DNA from: JANNBN01 sp031430595
GTDB lineage: Bacteria; Actinomycetota; Acidimicrobiia; Acidimicrobiales; JANYDT01
NCBI GenBank assembly: GCA_031430595.1
Contig: JANPBU010000040.1
Span: 1 to 64,000, forward strand
Direction of reading: 5' to 3'
DNA length: 64,000 nucleotides
Below the pieces are notes generated by a model. It saw nothing but the letters and a program-made list of their open reading frames with translations, had not been told where the DNA came from and ran no database searches. Below, one piece after another: positions 1 to 9,681 of this stretch. Made by a program: the position numbers and the translations under genes. The first letter of the stretch is position 1. Each line of letters starts with the position of its first letter.

Positions 1-2
1 TC

Positions 3-140
3 GGACAAGCAGTCGCACACAAACGCGACCCAATAACGACCCTGACCAGAGTCGACCAAGAACTCCGCAACTACCTCAGCCGAATCGGCCTCTTCGACCC
101 ACTCGAACCATCGCTGCACCCGCGGTCCACCGCCGCCTAA
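3..140 (+). CDS. C-terminal end of an unidentified protein (partial)
   Basis: An open frame enters from the left edge and ends at TAA 138-140, giving about 45 residues ending in LHPRSTAA. The stretch is hydrophilic with a helical segment (LTRVDQELRNYLSRIGLF). The tail loosely recalls the helical C-terminus of P27-type phage terminase small subunits, but that is a weak impression. The start lies outside the window. No function is assigned. Confidence 0.35.
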   Translation, partial: GQAVAHKRDPITTLTRVDQELRNYLSRIGLFDPLEPSLHPRSTAA

Positions 141-432
141 ATCGTTAAACAAGGAACGTAGCGGCGTGGGCAGTGCGGGAGTTGGGCAGGGGTTTCATCG
201 CGACACCAGCGTCACCGCCACACGTCGATCAAGTCGTCAGGAGTCCAGAGTCGTGGGATGCCTTCAAAACGAGCGGAGGTTCGACTCACGGCGATCAGTC
301 CGACCCCGTCAGCACCGGAATTGGGTTGCCGAGTGAAGCAACTCGCGAAGAGTGCCAAGAGATTCTGTTTGGTGCACTTGATCGAACCGATGCGAGAAGT
401 AACTAGGCCGAGGGGAGCCCGGTCTCTGATGA

Positions 433-675
433 CGACATCTAGTCCCATCTGGACTGCGAGCAGAAAGGGACCCAAACTCAGGTGCCATTTCGGTCATTGC
501 AATGAACCCGGCCCCCGGAACCTTGGTGCCATTCGAGACAATCATCGTGCTTACGACCGGACCGTTCCCGTCGGCGACGCTGACGCAACCACAGCCAACA
601 CAACCACAGCCAACACAAGCCGAACCAACAACTACAGCGAGTATGACAACAACGACAGTACGATCGCAATCGTGA
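433..675 (+). pseudogene. PASTA-domain C-terminal remnant with Pro/Gln/Thr tail
   Basis: The frame ending at TGA 673-675 reads a sequence with the hallmark second half of a PASTA domain (MNPAPGTLVPFETIIVLTTG). A low-complexity tail follows, encoded by three 15-bp repeats at about 588-632 (QPQPT repeats). PASTA domains bind peptidoglycan or muropeptides at the end of PknB-type kinases and penicillin-binding proteins. Upstream the frame is closed by two TGA codons at 427-432, and the expected rest of the domain is not readable in one frame, so this is probably a decayed or frameshifted 3' end. Its stop overlaps the GTG of the next gene by four bases, as in intact operons. Confidence 0.42.
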
Positions 676-890
676 AGAACAGCGGAACATGCACTAAATG
701 CAACCAAAACAAAATTCTGCGAATAGAAGGAAAGATTGGCGCATACGGGGTCGGCAATAACATCAGGTTCGGTTTAACGATCTTCAACGCGGTCAAGGTG
801 ACGCGTTACCTGTGTACTGGTTGCGGGTTCTCTGAAGAGTGGATTGATGACCCGGCATCGATTGCCAAACTTGAAGAAAAGTTCGGCTGA
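672..890 (+). CDS. Small zinc-ribbon protein
   Basis: A 72-residue protein with two CxxC knuckles, C7/C10 and C48/C51, flanking a glycine- and asparagine-containing strand region (GAYGVGNNI). It resembles small bacterial zinc-ribbon proteins of unknown role; zinc binding is inferred from the four cysteines. GTG 672 is chosen because it overlaps the upstream TGA by four bases and because the zinc ribbon begins almost at once. A longer in-frame extension up to about 258 exists but runs across the PASTA remnant in another frame and is unlikely to be real. Confidence 0.6.
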   Translation: MKNSGTCTKCNQNKILRIEGKIGAYGVGNNIRFGLTIFNAVKVTRYLCTGCGFSEEWIDDPASIAKLEEKFG

Positions 891-921
891 GCCGTATCGC
901 AACCGATTCACACCCGCCGAT

Positions 922-1623
922 TCACACAGCCAGGGTGTGACGACTAAACGGAACGGACGGATAGTCGCCGACGACGCTGCGACTCACCTTCAATTGAACA
1001 GAGTCGTCAGCCACCGAATCAATAGCGTCGAGTGGAATACTGATATCTCGATGAGCCCAGAGGTGTCCGTGTTCGAGAATGAGATGCGTGATCTTTCCTG
1101 ACTCATCAACGGCAAACCCGTCAACGTGCCCAACTAAATGGTCGTCCCTGCTCATCACCTCGCAGCTCCGTCGCACCTCGACAGTCTCGTCTGGCAGGCG
1201 GTCATATTTTGTCGTCACTTGCGGCGATCCGCCCCAATCTGAACCGGTGCCGTAGCCGTAGGTGTACCCAGTAAAGCCCCTGTCACCCAAGTCGCCATGG
1301 TACGGAAAATGCGGCCACGACAAAATCCGACTCATGCTGTTGTCCCAGGACGCCTGCTCACTTGGCCACGTCTCAAGAGGCACGAAATCGGTCTCCTCCA
1401 CTGGCGGACAATTGGCGACATCAGCAATCGACAGTGCGAGCTCGACAGTCTGATCCGTCCAGTTCACATCTGTAATCGGAACGAGGCGGCTGCGATCGTG
1501 ACGATGGGCGGGCTCGACTACGAGGTGAGTGACCCTCCATGCGATGGGATCAACCACCAAATCGGCGACCTCACCGCATGGCCCATCGTTGGCAAGAACT
1601 GGCATACCTGTTGTGAAAATCAC
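922..1623 (-). CDS. PRC-barrel domain protein
   Basis: A 233-residue protein with a PRC-barrel-like unit near its N-terminus (GMPVLANDGPCGEVADLVVD) and a second one near the C-terminus (HLVGHVDGFAVDESGKITHL), separated by a Gly/Tyr-rich linker. PRC barrels are small beta domains found in RimM, photosynthetic reaction centres and many stress-associated proteins. The start chosen is GTG 1623, preceded by AAAGGA five to six bases upstream. A GTG at 1671 would add 16 residues. There are no signal peptide or membrane segments. The linker is unusual for the family. The role is unknown; the neighbours suggest a stress setting. Confidence 0.7.
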   Translation of the reverse strand: MIFTTGMPVLANDGPCGEVADLVVDPIAWRVTHLVVEPAHRHDRSRLVPITDVNWTDQTVELALSIADVANCPPVEETDFVPLETWPSEQASWDNSMSRILSWPHFPYHGDLGDRGFTGYTYGYGTGSDWGGSPQVTTKYDRLPDETVEVRRSCEVMSRDDHLVGHVDGFAVDESGKITHLILEHGHLWAHRDISIPLDAIDSVADDSVQLKVSRSVVGDYPSVPFSRHTLAV

Positions 1624-1827
1624 GACGATCCTTTGGTCAACCTTTACGGATAACCCCCGCTTACCCCTCACACGTGCGATTCAAACAAACATCTGCGCAC
1701 ATATCGCCCAGAGGCGAGATCCAAGGCTGGGCCGATTGTGGCCATTGTCTTCGGATCGCTCATCGCTTTGATACGCATCTTCTTGTGGCAACGAAATCGC
1801 TATGGTCGATGCCAACTGAAACTGCAC

Positions 1828-2352
1828 TTACGCGCTTTTCCTTGAACGAGCCTTAATCGTTCTTTTTGCAACGGTCGCGTTCACTCGTTTCATTGTCTTG
1901 AGCGGCACGAGCGCACCCGGACGGATCAACGCGTCAGCTTTGACAACTGCGATGTGGTCGCCGAGTGACCGCCAGCCGTCAGCACCAATCGAAGCTTTCA
2001 ACTGAGGAAGCACCTCTCGCTCAACGGCTTTGACGTGTTGCTTGAAGCCGCCACGAACCATGGCAACGGCGACACAAAAATCGGGCGACTCAGATAGGTC
2101 GTGCAACTCGCTCAACGAGCGGGTGAGTAACTCGTGCTCACGATGAGCTTGGTCAGCGACCGACGCACCCAGAGCTGAACCAACCATCGCGTTAGTCACC
2201 TCATTTTCCAGCATCACATGCAGCGCAATCGATCTTTCTAGATCTTCCAACTGCGAACGGCGGGTCGGGCCTTCCTCAGTTTCGCGCAGCGACTTCAATA
2301 GTTTCTTGACAGCCTGGTGATCTTGTTTCAGTAGTACCAATGGATCATTCAT
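1828..2352 (-). CDS. Hemerythrin-like (HHE) cation-binding protein
   Basis: A 174-residue helical protein beginning MNDPLVLLKQDHQAVKKLL, the first HHE helix. Further His/Glu-bearing helices follow (LHVMLENEV, REHELL, KQHVKAVEREVLP), as expected for the four-helix di-iron fold. The C-terminus is a basic tail (KRTIKARSRKSA). The family binds O2, NO or iron and is common in actinobacterial stress loci. The start is ATG 2352, preceded by AAAGGA at good spacing. A longer frame to 2454 exists but lacks family similarity. Confidence 0.8.
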   Translation of the reverse strand: MNDPLVLLKQDHQAVKKLLKSLRETEEGPTRRSQLEDLERSIALHVMLENEVTNAMVGSALGASVADQAHREHELLTRSLSELHDLSESPDFCVAVAMVRGGFKQHVKAVEREVLPQLKASIGADGWRSLGDHIAVVKADALIRPGALVPLKTMKRVNATVAKRTIKARSRKSA

Positions 2353-2598
2353 ACTCGTCCTTTGATGGCAGGCACACCGGGTGACGATATGCGGCTCATT
2401 CGTATCTCTACCCCGATTCGGCGAAGTTGAAACCTTTCGTTGCCTACTTGACACCGATACTTTTCAAGTCGTTCCGTAGAGGACCCGTTCGACTACAACT
2501 GACCAACAAGGCGGCCATCTACGGGGCCGCGCTTCCGCAAGAACACGACACTAAAACGACCCCCAAAAGGAATCGCGTAAGTCGTCCTGAGGTCGACT

Positions 2599-5430
2599 TC
2601 ATACGCGCGTCATCGCTTGTGTTGCAGAATTTGCTGCGAATCGCTGGACGATTTTCTTTAATTCATTTGCCCACAGAACAATGCTGGCTAGTCCGAAACA
2701 AAGTAGCCAGTCGCTCACGTTTAAAGGAGTGGTGGCGAATGCCGTGTTGAGGAACCCGATATGCACCACGGCGACTTGCAGTACAAGCGAGAGCCCGATC
2801 GCCCCCCAAAGCAACGGATTAGTGAAGAGATGGTAGAAGGCGCTCACGTGGTCTGATCGGGCATTGAAAGCATTAAAGAGTTGAGCTAAGACCAAGGTGG
2901 TAAAGGCCATGGTGCGGGCCTTCACAATGCCACCAGAACCACCAAATAGTCCGCCAGGCAAACGAAGGTCCAGTGCAGCAAGAGTGACCGCCGACGTAAC
3001 GAGCCCGACCCACACGATTCCTATCCACATTTTGACATCAATTATTCGATCTGTGAGCCTACGAGGTGGATGCTCCATGATGTCATCGGGTGCGGGGTCG
3101 AACCCCATCGCTAACGCGGGCGCAGTGTCAGTGAGCAGGTTGATCCACAAAATCTGCGTCGCAAGTAACGGCATGGCCACTGTTCCCACCCCCTTCAAAC
3201 CCAGCGCACCAGCGAACACAACACCGAAGAAAGTTGTAAACACCTCACCAATATTCGAAGACAACATGAACCGCAAAAATTTGCGGATATTTATGAAGAT
3301 CGCTCGGCCTTCGCGGATAGCACTAACGATGGTTGAGAAGTTGTCGTCGGCCAGTATGAGATCGGCCGCCTCCTTAGTGACGTCGGTACCCGACATACCC
3401 ATCGCCACGCCGATGTGAGCTGATTTTAGTGCCGGAGCATCGTTCACACCATCACCAGTCATCGCCACGATATTTTGATCGGCCTTAAGTGCGTTGACGA
3501 TACGCAACTTGTGTTCAGGGCTAACCCTGGCGTACACCGAGGTCGTCCGCGCCGCCACACGTAATGTCTGATCATCCACGGCCTCTATGTCTGAGCCGCT
3601 CATAACCGGCGAATTTGGCCCAACGATGCCAAGGTCAGCGGCGATCCGCGCTGCGGTGCGCGGATGATCCCCGGTTATCATGATGATGCGCAGACCCGCT
3701 GCCAGCGCTTCAGCGATCGCCACTTTTGCCTCAGGGCGTGGTGGGTCAAGTATCCCGACCAGGCCGAGGTATACAAGCTCTTGCTCGATCGATTCGTCTT
3801 CCGGAGGTCGCTCTGCAAGTGGCATTGGGCGATACGCAACGGCAAGGGTGCGAAGTGCCATGTCAGCGAGTCGGTCAACACCGGCAAGTAGTTCGCTTCG
3901 CCTGGCCTCAGTAAGCGGGCGTAGTACCCCGGCTATTCGTTCGCGGGTACATCGAGAAAGCAACGGGCCGGGTGCGCCTTTGGTAACCACTGCAATACTT
4001 CCACCCTCGGCCGAATCGACTTCGATCGTGGTCATCAATTTTCGTTCTGATGTAAATGGTATTTCCCCAATCCGTTCGAACCGGGCGATGCGTGCATCGG
4101 TTACGCCGATTTTTGTTTCGGCGACCAGGAAGGCTGCTTCGGTCGGATCACCTTGGATGTGCCAGCCATCTTCGTCTTCTCGAAGTACTGAATTGTTCGC
4201 CAGACTTCCTCCAGCAAGAACCAAGCGGACCTCTTCAAGCAAGGCAGAGTCAACCAAGGGAAGGCCATCAACACGGAATTCACCGTCTGGCTGGTAGCCG
4301 GTGCCGGTAACATCGACTTCCCCGGACGCAGTGATGATCTTTACGATAGTCATTTCACTCTTGGTAAGCGTACCTGTCTTATCTGTACATATTACCGATG
4401 CCGACCCGAGTGTTTCGACCGAAGATAGCCGTTTCACAATCGCCTGCTCCCGGGCCATATGTTGAACTCCGCGGGCCAGCACCACCGACAAAACAGCAGG
4501 TAAGCCTTCGGGTACGGCAGCAGCCGCCAGCGACACACCAATGAGCAATACATCGACCAGGTCGCTCGCCTTTTTGATATCTGACGTCACAACCGTGGTG
4601 ACCATAATGACCACGGCAATCACCACAATCGCAATGCCGAGCATGCGCCCAATGAGATTGACTTCGCGTTGCAAAGGCGTCGGCTCTTCAGTGGTGGTAC
4701 CGAGCAAACGGGCAATGCGACCCATTTCGGTATCCATTCCGGTACCAATGACCACGGCTCGACCCCGACCACGAGTGACAGCGGTACCGCTGAAAACCAT
4801 GTTCAATCGATCGGCCAGATCGGTGGTGAGCGTCAACGTTGCTGGATCTTTGAGTACCGCTTCACTTTCCCCCGTGAGCGAAGCTTCTGCCACGGTCAAC
4901 GACGACGTATGAATGAGACGTGCATCGGCGCTTACCGAGTCACCTTCCTCCAGCAACATCACATCGCCGGTCACTAGGTCAACAGACGGTATGCGTAGCT
5001 GTGCACCGTCGCGAACCACGCTGGCCGTCGCCGCCGTCATACGCTGCAAGGCGGCCACGGCCTGTTCTGCCCTCGCCTCCTGCACGTAACCTAATACAGC
5101 GTTCGCAATCACGATCAACAAGATCACCGTGACATCAAACGGAACACCGTGATGGCCTTCCAGAAACCAGGCCACGAACGAGACAGTGACAGCAACTAAA
5201 AGAAGGTAAACGAGAGGGTCTGCGAGTTGCCCCAAGAACTTGCGCCACTTCGGCATTTGCTCGATGACATCTAACTCGTTTGCACCGTGCAGATTCCGGC
5301 GAGAGGTGACTTCAGCCGAGGTGAGACCGACATCGATGTCGGTTTGTAGACGGTCGACAACAACCTCTGCGTCACTTAACCATGGTGCGGTTTGCTGCTC
5401 GGTAACTTGATCGGCCAGTGCAGTCTCCAT
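2599..5430 (-). CDS. Cation-transporting P-type ATPase (Ca2+/PMR1-like, P2 type)
   Basis: A protein of about 943 residues with the full P2-ATPase layout: an N-terminal cation-ATPase segment, the TGES actuator motif, the PEGLP motif of transmembrane helix 4, the phosphorylation site CTDKTGTLT (Asp near residue 348), the hinge MTGDGVNDAPALK and a C-terminal bundle of about six membrane helices. The PEGLP type points to Ca2+, Mn2+ or Na+ rather than heavy metals. It pumps cations across the cytoplasmic membrane using ATP. ATG 5430 is chosen because the family region begins soon after it; ATG 5505 would add 25 residues. It is divergent from the HMA protein gene. Confidence 0.93.
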   Translation of the reverse strand: METALADQVTEQQTAPWLSDAEVVVDRLQTDIDVGLTSAEVTSRRNLHGANELDVIEQMPKWRKFLGQLADPLVYLLLVAVTVSFVAWFLEGHHGVPFDVTVILLIVIANAVLGYVQEARAEQAVAALQRMTAATASVVRDGAQLRIPSVDLVTGDVMLLEEGDSVSADARLIHTSSLTVAEASLTGESEAVLKDPATLTLTTDLADRLNMVFSGTAVTRGRGRAVVIGTGMDTEMGRIARLLGTTTEEPTPLQREVNLIGRMLGIAIVVIAVVIMVTTVVTSDIKKASDLVDVLLIGVSLAAAAVPEGLPAVLSVVLARGVQHMAREQAIVKRLSSVETLGSASVICTDKTGTLTKSEMTIVKIITASGEVDVTGTGYQPDGEFRVDGLPLVDSALLEEVRLVLAGGSLANNSVLREDEDGWHIQGDPTEAAFLVAETKIGVTDARIARFERIGEIPFTSERKLMTTIEVDSAEGGSIAVVTKGAPGPLLSRCTRERIAGVLRPLTEARRSELLAGVDRLADMALRTLAVAYRPMPLAERPPEDESIEQELVYLGLVGILDPPRPEAKVAIAEALAAGLRIIMITGDHPRTAARIAADLGIVGPNSPVMSGSDIEAVDDQTLRVAARTTSVYARVSPEHKLRIVNALKADQNIVAMTGDGVNDAPALKSAHIGVAMGMSGTDVTKEAADLILADDNFSTIVSAIREGRAIFINIRKFLRFMLSSNIGEVFTTFFGVVFAGALGLKGVGTVAMPLLATQILWINLLTDTAPALAMGFDPAPDDIMEHPPRRLTDRIIDVKMWIGIVWVGLVTSAVTLAALDLRLPGGLFGGSGGIVKARTMAFTTLVLAQLFNAFNARSDHVSAFYHLFTNPLLWGAIGLSLVLQVAVVHIGFLNTAFATTPLNVSDWLLCFGLASIVLWANELKKIVQRFAANSATQAMTRV

Positions 5431-5544
5431 CTGAGTACGGCTACCCCCGTTTCTCGTTCGACAAACATCGCTTACATTCAGCTCGCTCCAACGAAAAAAG
5501 ATCATTCACGTTTCAACTCAGCCGTAATGGGGCAGTGGTAGAGA

Positions 5545-5883
5545 ATGCTCACTTCGATCGAAGTTCTCAACGCTAATTGTTCATACTGTCTGCACAGTGC
5601 CCGAGAAGCGTTACTCAAGTATCCGGGTGTTCAAGACGTGCGAATACACCAGTCAGACGGATATTTGCAGGTCGAACATAACTTGCGCGACCCCACAGAA
5701 CTCACCTCAGTTTTGGGGCGACAGCTACGGGGGTGGACGGTCGCCGGGAACGGCGAGGTGGAAATGACCCACACCTCACCAACCGTTGTCGACAACTGCA
5801 AGGTGCACCCCGACAATTCGCTCGGGATCACAACTCAAGAAGTTGCACCGACTCGGCGCACCATCGGCGAAACGGCAATGTGA
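5545..5883 (+). CDS. HMA-like small metal-binding protein
   Basis: A 112-residue protein whose first 70 residues follow the heavy-metal-associated ferredoxin-like fold: a strand into N-C-S-Y-C, then REALLKYPGVQDVRI and a final strand region. The CxxC at residues 10-13 is the usual soft-metal (Cu+, Zn2+) site, here with Ser-Tyr between the cysteines. The last 40 residues are polar and probably unstructured. It sits divergently 114 bp from a P-type ATPase, but that pump is of the Ca2+ type, so a direct chaperone-pump pairing is not assured. Confidence 0.65.
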   Translation: MLTSIEVLNANCSYCLHSAREALLKYPGVQDVRIHQSDGYLQVEHNLRDPTELTSVLGRQLRGWTVAGNGEVEMTHTSPTVVDNCKVHPDNSLGITTQEVAPTRRTIGETAM

Positions 5884-5889
5884 CGGAAT

Positions 5890-6489
5890 ATGGAAACGCT
5901 GGTCGATGCGGTCACCAGGTTTCGAGAGGCAGGATTCGTGCACATCTTGTGCGCAGTACCCGGGCCATTCTTGGTCTGCGATTGTCATGCCGCCACAACC
6001 CCATCTGATTTGCAAGTGATCGGGACAGCTCGTTTCGAAGGTTCATCCAACCCGGATGACGAAGACGTTGTGATTGCTGCGATCACCTCGTGCGGCCATG
6101 CCGGACTCTTCACTTCCGGCTACGGGCCATCAGCTGGCCCAGACGAGAGCGATGTGTTGGCGACCATGCAGTCACGATCCACTTCTGGCGGGCTCAAGAT
6201 GCCGGATGGGCTGGTACACAGCAGGACGTCACCAGAATTTTCGGCCAGGTCGGTTCCGGCTGGTTTACTCCGAGCGCACCGCCTAGCCGAAGAAGTCTGG
6301 GGCCAACTTTGCGTGACCAGCGGGACGGTCGAATTCAGTTTTGAACACGACCCGGCACACCCAATTTTGGTCGGAACCGGTGAGCAACAGGCCATTCCTC
6401 CCTCAGTGCTTCATCACGGAACCCCTTCGGTCGACGCAGCCTTTCACATCGATTTTTATCGCATCAATCCAGGTCTCTCCGACGGGTGA
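5890..6489 (+). CDS. Two-domain protein: PRPP-synthetase-annotated small domain plus DUF1971 (TehB-like cupin)
   Basis: Residues 1-95 resemble a small actinobacterial domain often labelled phosphoribosylpyrophosphate synthetase (LVDAVTRFREAGFVH, ARFEGSSNPDDEDVVIAAI, CGHAGLF). From about residue 105 the protein is a DUF1971 domain (MPDGLVHSRTSPEFSARSVP, LLRAHRL, VWGQLCV, IPPSVLHHG, FHIDFYR), the beta-barrel associated with tellurite-resistance TehB proteins. It reads as one continuous fusion of 199 residues. The stop overlaps the start of the next gene by four bases, indicating translational coupling. The biochemical role is unknown for both parts. Confidence 0.7.
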   Translation: METLVDAVTRFREAGFVHILCAVPGPFLVCDCHAATTPSDLQVIGTARFEGSSNPDDEDVVIAAITSCGHAGLFTSGYGPSAGPDESDVLATMQSRSTSGGLKMPDGLVHSRTSPEFSARSVPAGLLRAHRLAEEVWGQLCVTSGTVEFSFEHDPAHPILVGTGEQQAIPPSVLHHGTPSVDAAFHIDFYRINPGLSDG

Positions 6490-7397
6490 CCAGTTCCGAT
6501 ACGGCCAATGAGTTAGGTGAACCATCGCGTTTGCAACGAGTGCTTCGACTCGTTGACCGCGCCCAACAACGTTTCACCCCAATTGGTTTCATCGTTGGAG
6601 TGATCAAAAAGTACGGCGACGACCGTGGTGGCCAGCTCGTTGCTCAGTTGGCCTTTTCGGGTTTCTTATCCTTCTTTCCTCTGATGCTCGTCGTGGTTAC
6701 CGTGACCGCCTTTTTGGCAGAGCGGTACCCCGGCCTTGCCGCCCAGATTCGCTCATCGGCGATAGCCGAATTTCCGGTTGTAGGCGCCGAACTGACGAGC
6801 AATGAACATGCCCTTCGTGGAAGTGGTGTCGGGCTAGCCGTTGGTTTCGTACTACTGCTGTGGGGAGGTTTTGGGTTCACCCAGGCTTTGCAAGACGCAT
6901 TTGTTGAGGTGTGGCATGTACCCCACAAGCACCGACCGTCTTTTATCGACCGAATGAAGCGAGGTGTCTTGATCATAGGTCTGCTTATCTTCGAAGTGCT
7001 CGCTAGTGTTGTTCTTGGGCTCGTGGGAACACTCATTACAAACTCGCGTCTGGCTGGCGCTCTCGGGCTACTCGGCGGATCGCTCGTAACACTCAGCATC
7101 TATTTGACGGTGTTCTGGTTGTTAAGCCCGAGAGACACATCGATCATCGAGTTACTCCCAGGCGTATTACTTGCCTCAATTGGTTGGCAGGCCCTTCAAA
7201 CCATCGGAATCCGATTGATCAGCAAACAACTCCGTCGAAGTTCAGAACTCTACGGAACCATCGGGGCTGCCCTTGGCCTCGTAGGGTTTCTCTATCTGAC
7301 ATCACAGTTCTTGATCTATTCGCTCGAAGTCGCTGTCCAAACGTCATCGGTCGTCTCGCACAATGGTTGTACGCCCACCTATGCCACCCCACGTTGA
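6486..7397 (+). CDS. YihY/virulence factor BrkB family membrane protein
   Basis: A 303-residue integral membrane protein. The cytoplasmic N-terminus leads into the family signature GGQLVAQLAFSGFLSFFPLM, and about six membrane helices follow. WGGFGFTQALQDAFVEVWHVP and the YGTIGAALGLVGFLY region near the end are typical of YihY/BrkB proteins. Its function is not settled; some members were wrongly called RNase BN. The start is GTG 6486, overlapping the upstream stop by four bases. Its 3' end overlaps the convergent DUF6458-like gene by 54 bp, an unusually long convergent overlap. Confidence 0.88.
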   Translation: MTSSDTANELGEPSRLQRVLRLVDRAQQRFTPIGFIVGVIKKYGDDRGGQLVAQLAFSGFLSFFPLMLVVVTVTAFLAERYPGLAAQIRSSAIAEFPVVGAELTSNEHALRGSGVGLAVGFVLLLWGGFGFTQALQDAFVEVWHVPHKHRPSFIDRMKRGVLIIGLLIFEVLASVVLGLVGTLITNSRLAGALGLLGGSLVTLSIYLTVFWLLSPRDTSIIELLPGVLLASIGWQALQTIGIRLISKQLRRSSELYGTIGAALGLVGFLYLTSQFLIYSLEVAVQTSSVVSHNGCTPTYATPR

Positions 7398-7550
7398 CCA
7401 GTTCAACATACTTACAACCGCCCCTACGACTCCAACAACGAGAAGAATCATGCCGACCGTTTGCAAATTGATGCCCGAAACAGTGGCGGTGACGGCCCAC
7501 CGCAGTATTGCGCCTGCTGCGACGAGGATAAGGCTTATTGAGATTCCCAT
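7344..7550 (-). CDS. DUF6458-like two-helix membrane protein
   Basis: A 68-residue protein with two hydrophobic helices separated by a short polar loop (VSGINLQTVG), ending in a hydrophilic tail. This pattern (MGISISLILVAAGAILRWAV, then LQTVGMILLVVGVVGAVVS) is widespread in actinobacteria as DUF6458, function unknown. It starts at ATG 7550 and lies convergent to the BrkB gene, sharing 54 bp with its 3' end. Confidence 0.75.
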   Translation of the reverse strand: MGISISLILVAAGAILRWAVTATVSGINLQTVGMILLVVGVVGAVVSMLNWSTWGGIGGRTTIVRDDR

Positions 7551-7688
7551 GGTGCGCTCCTTATGATTCGGACACCCTCAATCAAGCGGGTCCGTGCGTC
7601 AAGCAGGTACCCAGGGTGTGACCGCCTCAAACTACTTTCTTGTGACACAGACGATTTTTAGTTTCCTCTTCTGGTTACCGGGTAATAC

Positions 7689-9681
7689 GTGAGAGTGAGC
7701 ATTCCCCCAACGCAACCACTTCGCCCTTCAGAAGCCACCCCTTCAGTATCGCGGCCCGAAGATTTTGCTGCCGGCCCGACAGCGATTACTACGAGCATTC
7801 GTCGAACGGTCAGTGCGGCCGGGCCGAGAGCAGCAGCCAAATTGCTGCTGAAATTGAACCAGTTACCGGGATACGACTGCCCGGGATGTGCCTGGCCGCT
7901 CTCGCAGACCGCCAAGCCGCCGAATTCTGCGAGCGGCGCCAAGGCCGTCGCAGAAGAAACCACGCGTCGCCACGCCGACGCCGCGTTTTCCGCTCGGCAC
8001 TCGTTGGCCGAACTTCGAAGCGCCGACGATTTGTGGCTCGGACAGCAGGGCCGGTTAGTCACACCAATGATCCGCCACCCACAGTCCACACACTTCGAGC
8101 CGATTACCTGGGCCGACGCCTATGCAGCCATCGCCGAATCGTTGCAGTCGGTTGACAATGCTGATCAGTCGGTGTTTTACACCTCTGGACGAACGAGCAA
8201 CGAAGCAGCCTTCTGTTACCAACTCTTTGCGCGCGCGTACGGAACCAACAATCTGCCCGACTGTTCAAATATGTGCCACGAACCCACCTCGGTCGCACTC
8301 AAACACACGATAGGAATCGGCAAGGCGAGTGTTACCTTCGATCACTTTTACGAAGCCGATCTCAATATCATCATGGGACAAAACCCCGGAACCAATGCTC
8401 CTCGAATGCTGACAACCCTTGAGGGGGCTAAACGTCGAGGAGCATCGATTGTCGCTATCAACCCAATGCCAGAGGCCGGCTTGATGAGGTTCAAAAACCC
8501 AGCATCGCAATGCAGTTGACACCATTCAAGAAATTGTCAATTTCAGCCTCATCAAAGGTCTGGTAGGACGCCGAGGTGCTGGGTTGTGCCCGGTGCGCGG
8601 CCATTCCAATGTGCAAGGCGACCGGACCATGGGCGTCTGGGAGCGGCCCGACCCGATGTTCATGGACAAGTTAGAGAACGAGTTCGGTTTCACACCACCG
8701 TCAAACAATGGTTTCGACGTAGTGTCTGCTATGGAAGCGCTCGAGGCCGTTAACGTACGTGTACTGATGAGTTTAGGTGGCAACTTGGCACGCGTCGTGC
8801 CTGACACCGCCCGAAGCGAGTTGGCGTTAGCGAACTGCACTCTGTCAATCCAGGTGGCAACGAAGCTCAATCGCACGCACCTGATCGCTGGCGAAACCGC
8901 AATTGTGCTGCCTACGTTGGGGCGAACAGAACACGATGTTCATAACGGTGAAGAGCAAATTGTGTCGGTTGAAGACACGTTCGGGTTCGTCCACCCGTCG
9001 AGCGGAGTTGTCTCACCGACCGATGCCACGTTACAAAGTGAGGTGGAGATCGTTTGCCAAATCGCCGCTCGAACGGTGCCGCACGTCGGCTCCATTCCGT
9101 GGATGCAATTCGCCGAACGATACGACGTAGTTCGCGACGCAATATCTCGCACCGTTGCCGGATTCGAAAACTTTAACGTCCGACTTCGTGCCGGGGCCGG
9201 GTTCGTGCTTCCTCACCCACCTCGCGACACCAGAACCTTCCCCACCGATACGGGGTTCGCACAACTGACTGTAAATGAGGTCACCACAATGACCGCCCCC
9301 GCCGACGGTTTCCTCCTGCAGACCCTTCGATCGCATGATCAATACAACTCAACTATCTACGGGCTGTCCGATCGCTACCGCGGGGTCGATGGTGGCCGTT
9401 TGGTGGTGTTCGTTAACCCGGTTGATCTTGTTCGCTCGGGCTACACAGATGGCGATTATGTTGATATCACGACCACTGATGGAAAGCGGCGGGCCTGTGG
9501 CTACCGAATTGTGAGTTACCCGGTATCGAAAGGATCGATTGCTGGCTACTACCCAGAGCTCAACGTTTTGATTGGTCTTGATGCACAGAGCCCCGGTCGC
9601 GCAACCGACCAGCGCACTCCGGCATTCAAATCGCTGCCAGTGCGATTCGAGCCCGCACGAATCGAGCCCCAAAATGCCTAA
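7689..9681 (+). pseudogene. YdeP/FdhF-like molybdopterin oxidoreductase with internal deletion and frameshift
   Basis: The first 270 residues are typical of the YdeP-type oxidoreductase alpha subunit (GYDCPGCAWP, VFYTSGRTSNEAAF, NLPDCSNMCHE, GQNPGTNAPRML, INPMPEAGLMRFKNP). After FKNPA at about 8502 the frame shifts and jumps directly to HRNAVDTIQEIVNF and GLCPVRGHSNVQGDRTMG. In intact relatives these two blocks are separated by roughly 120 residues, so part of the bis-MGD binding region is missing. The second frame then runs normally to 9681 and includes the C-terminal MopB-binding domain (from about 9280). The family is implicated in acid or redox stress. The product is very unlikely to be active. 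GTG 7689 is the probable start. Confidence 0.85.

Noticed and set aside
1..140. Prophage edge at the left end
   Set aside because: Only a 45-residue tail with a weak terminase-like impression; no other phage gene follows.
309..707. Minus-strand frame with Val/Cys-Gly-Cys repeats
   Set aside because: It is the complement of the Q-P-T repeat and the PASTA-like stretch, which make better sense on the plus strand.
2897..4297. Several plus-strand open frames opposite the P-type ATPase gene
   Set aside because: They lie antisense to strongly conserved ATPase motifs and have Ser/Arg-rich shadow composition.
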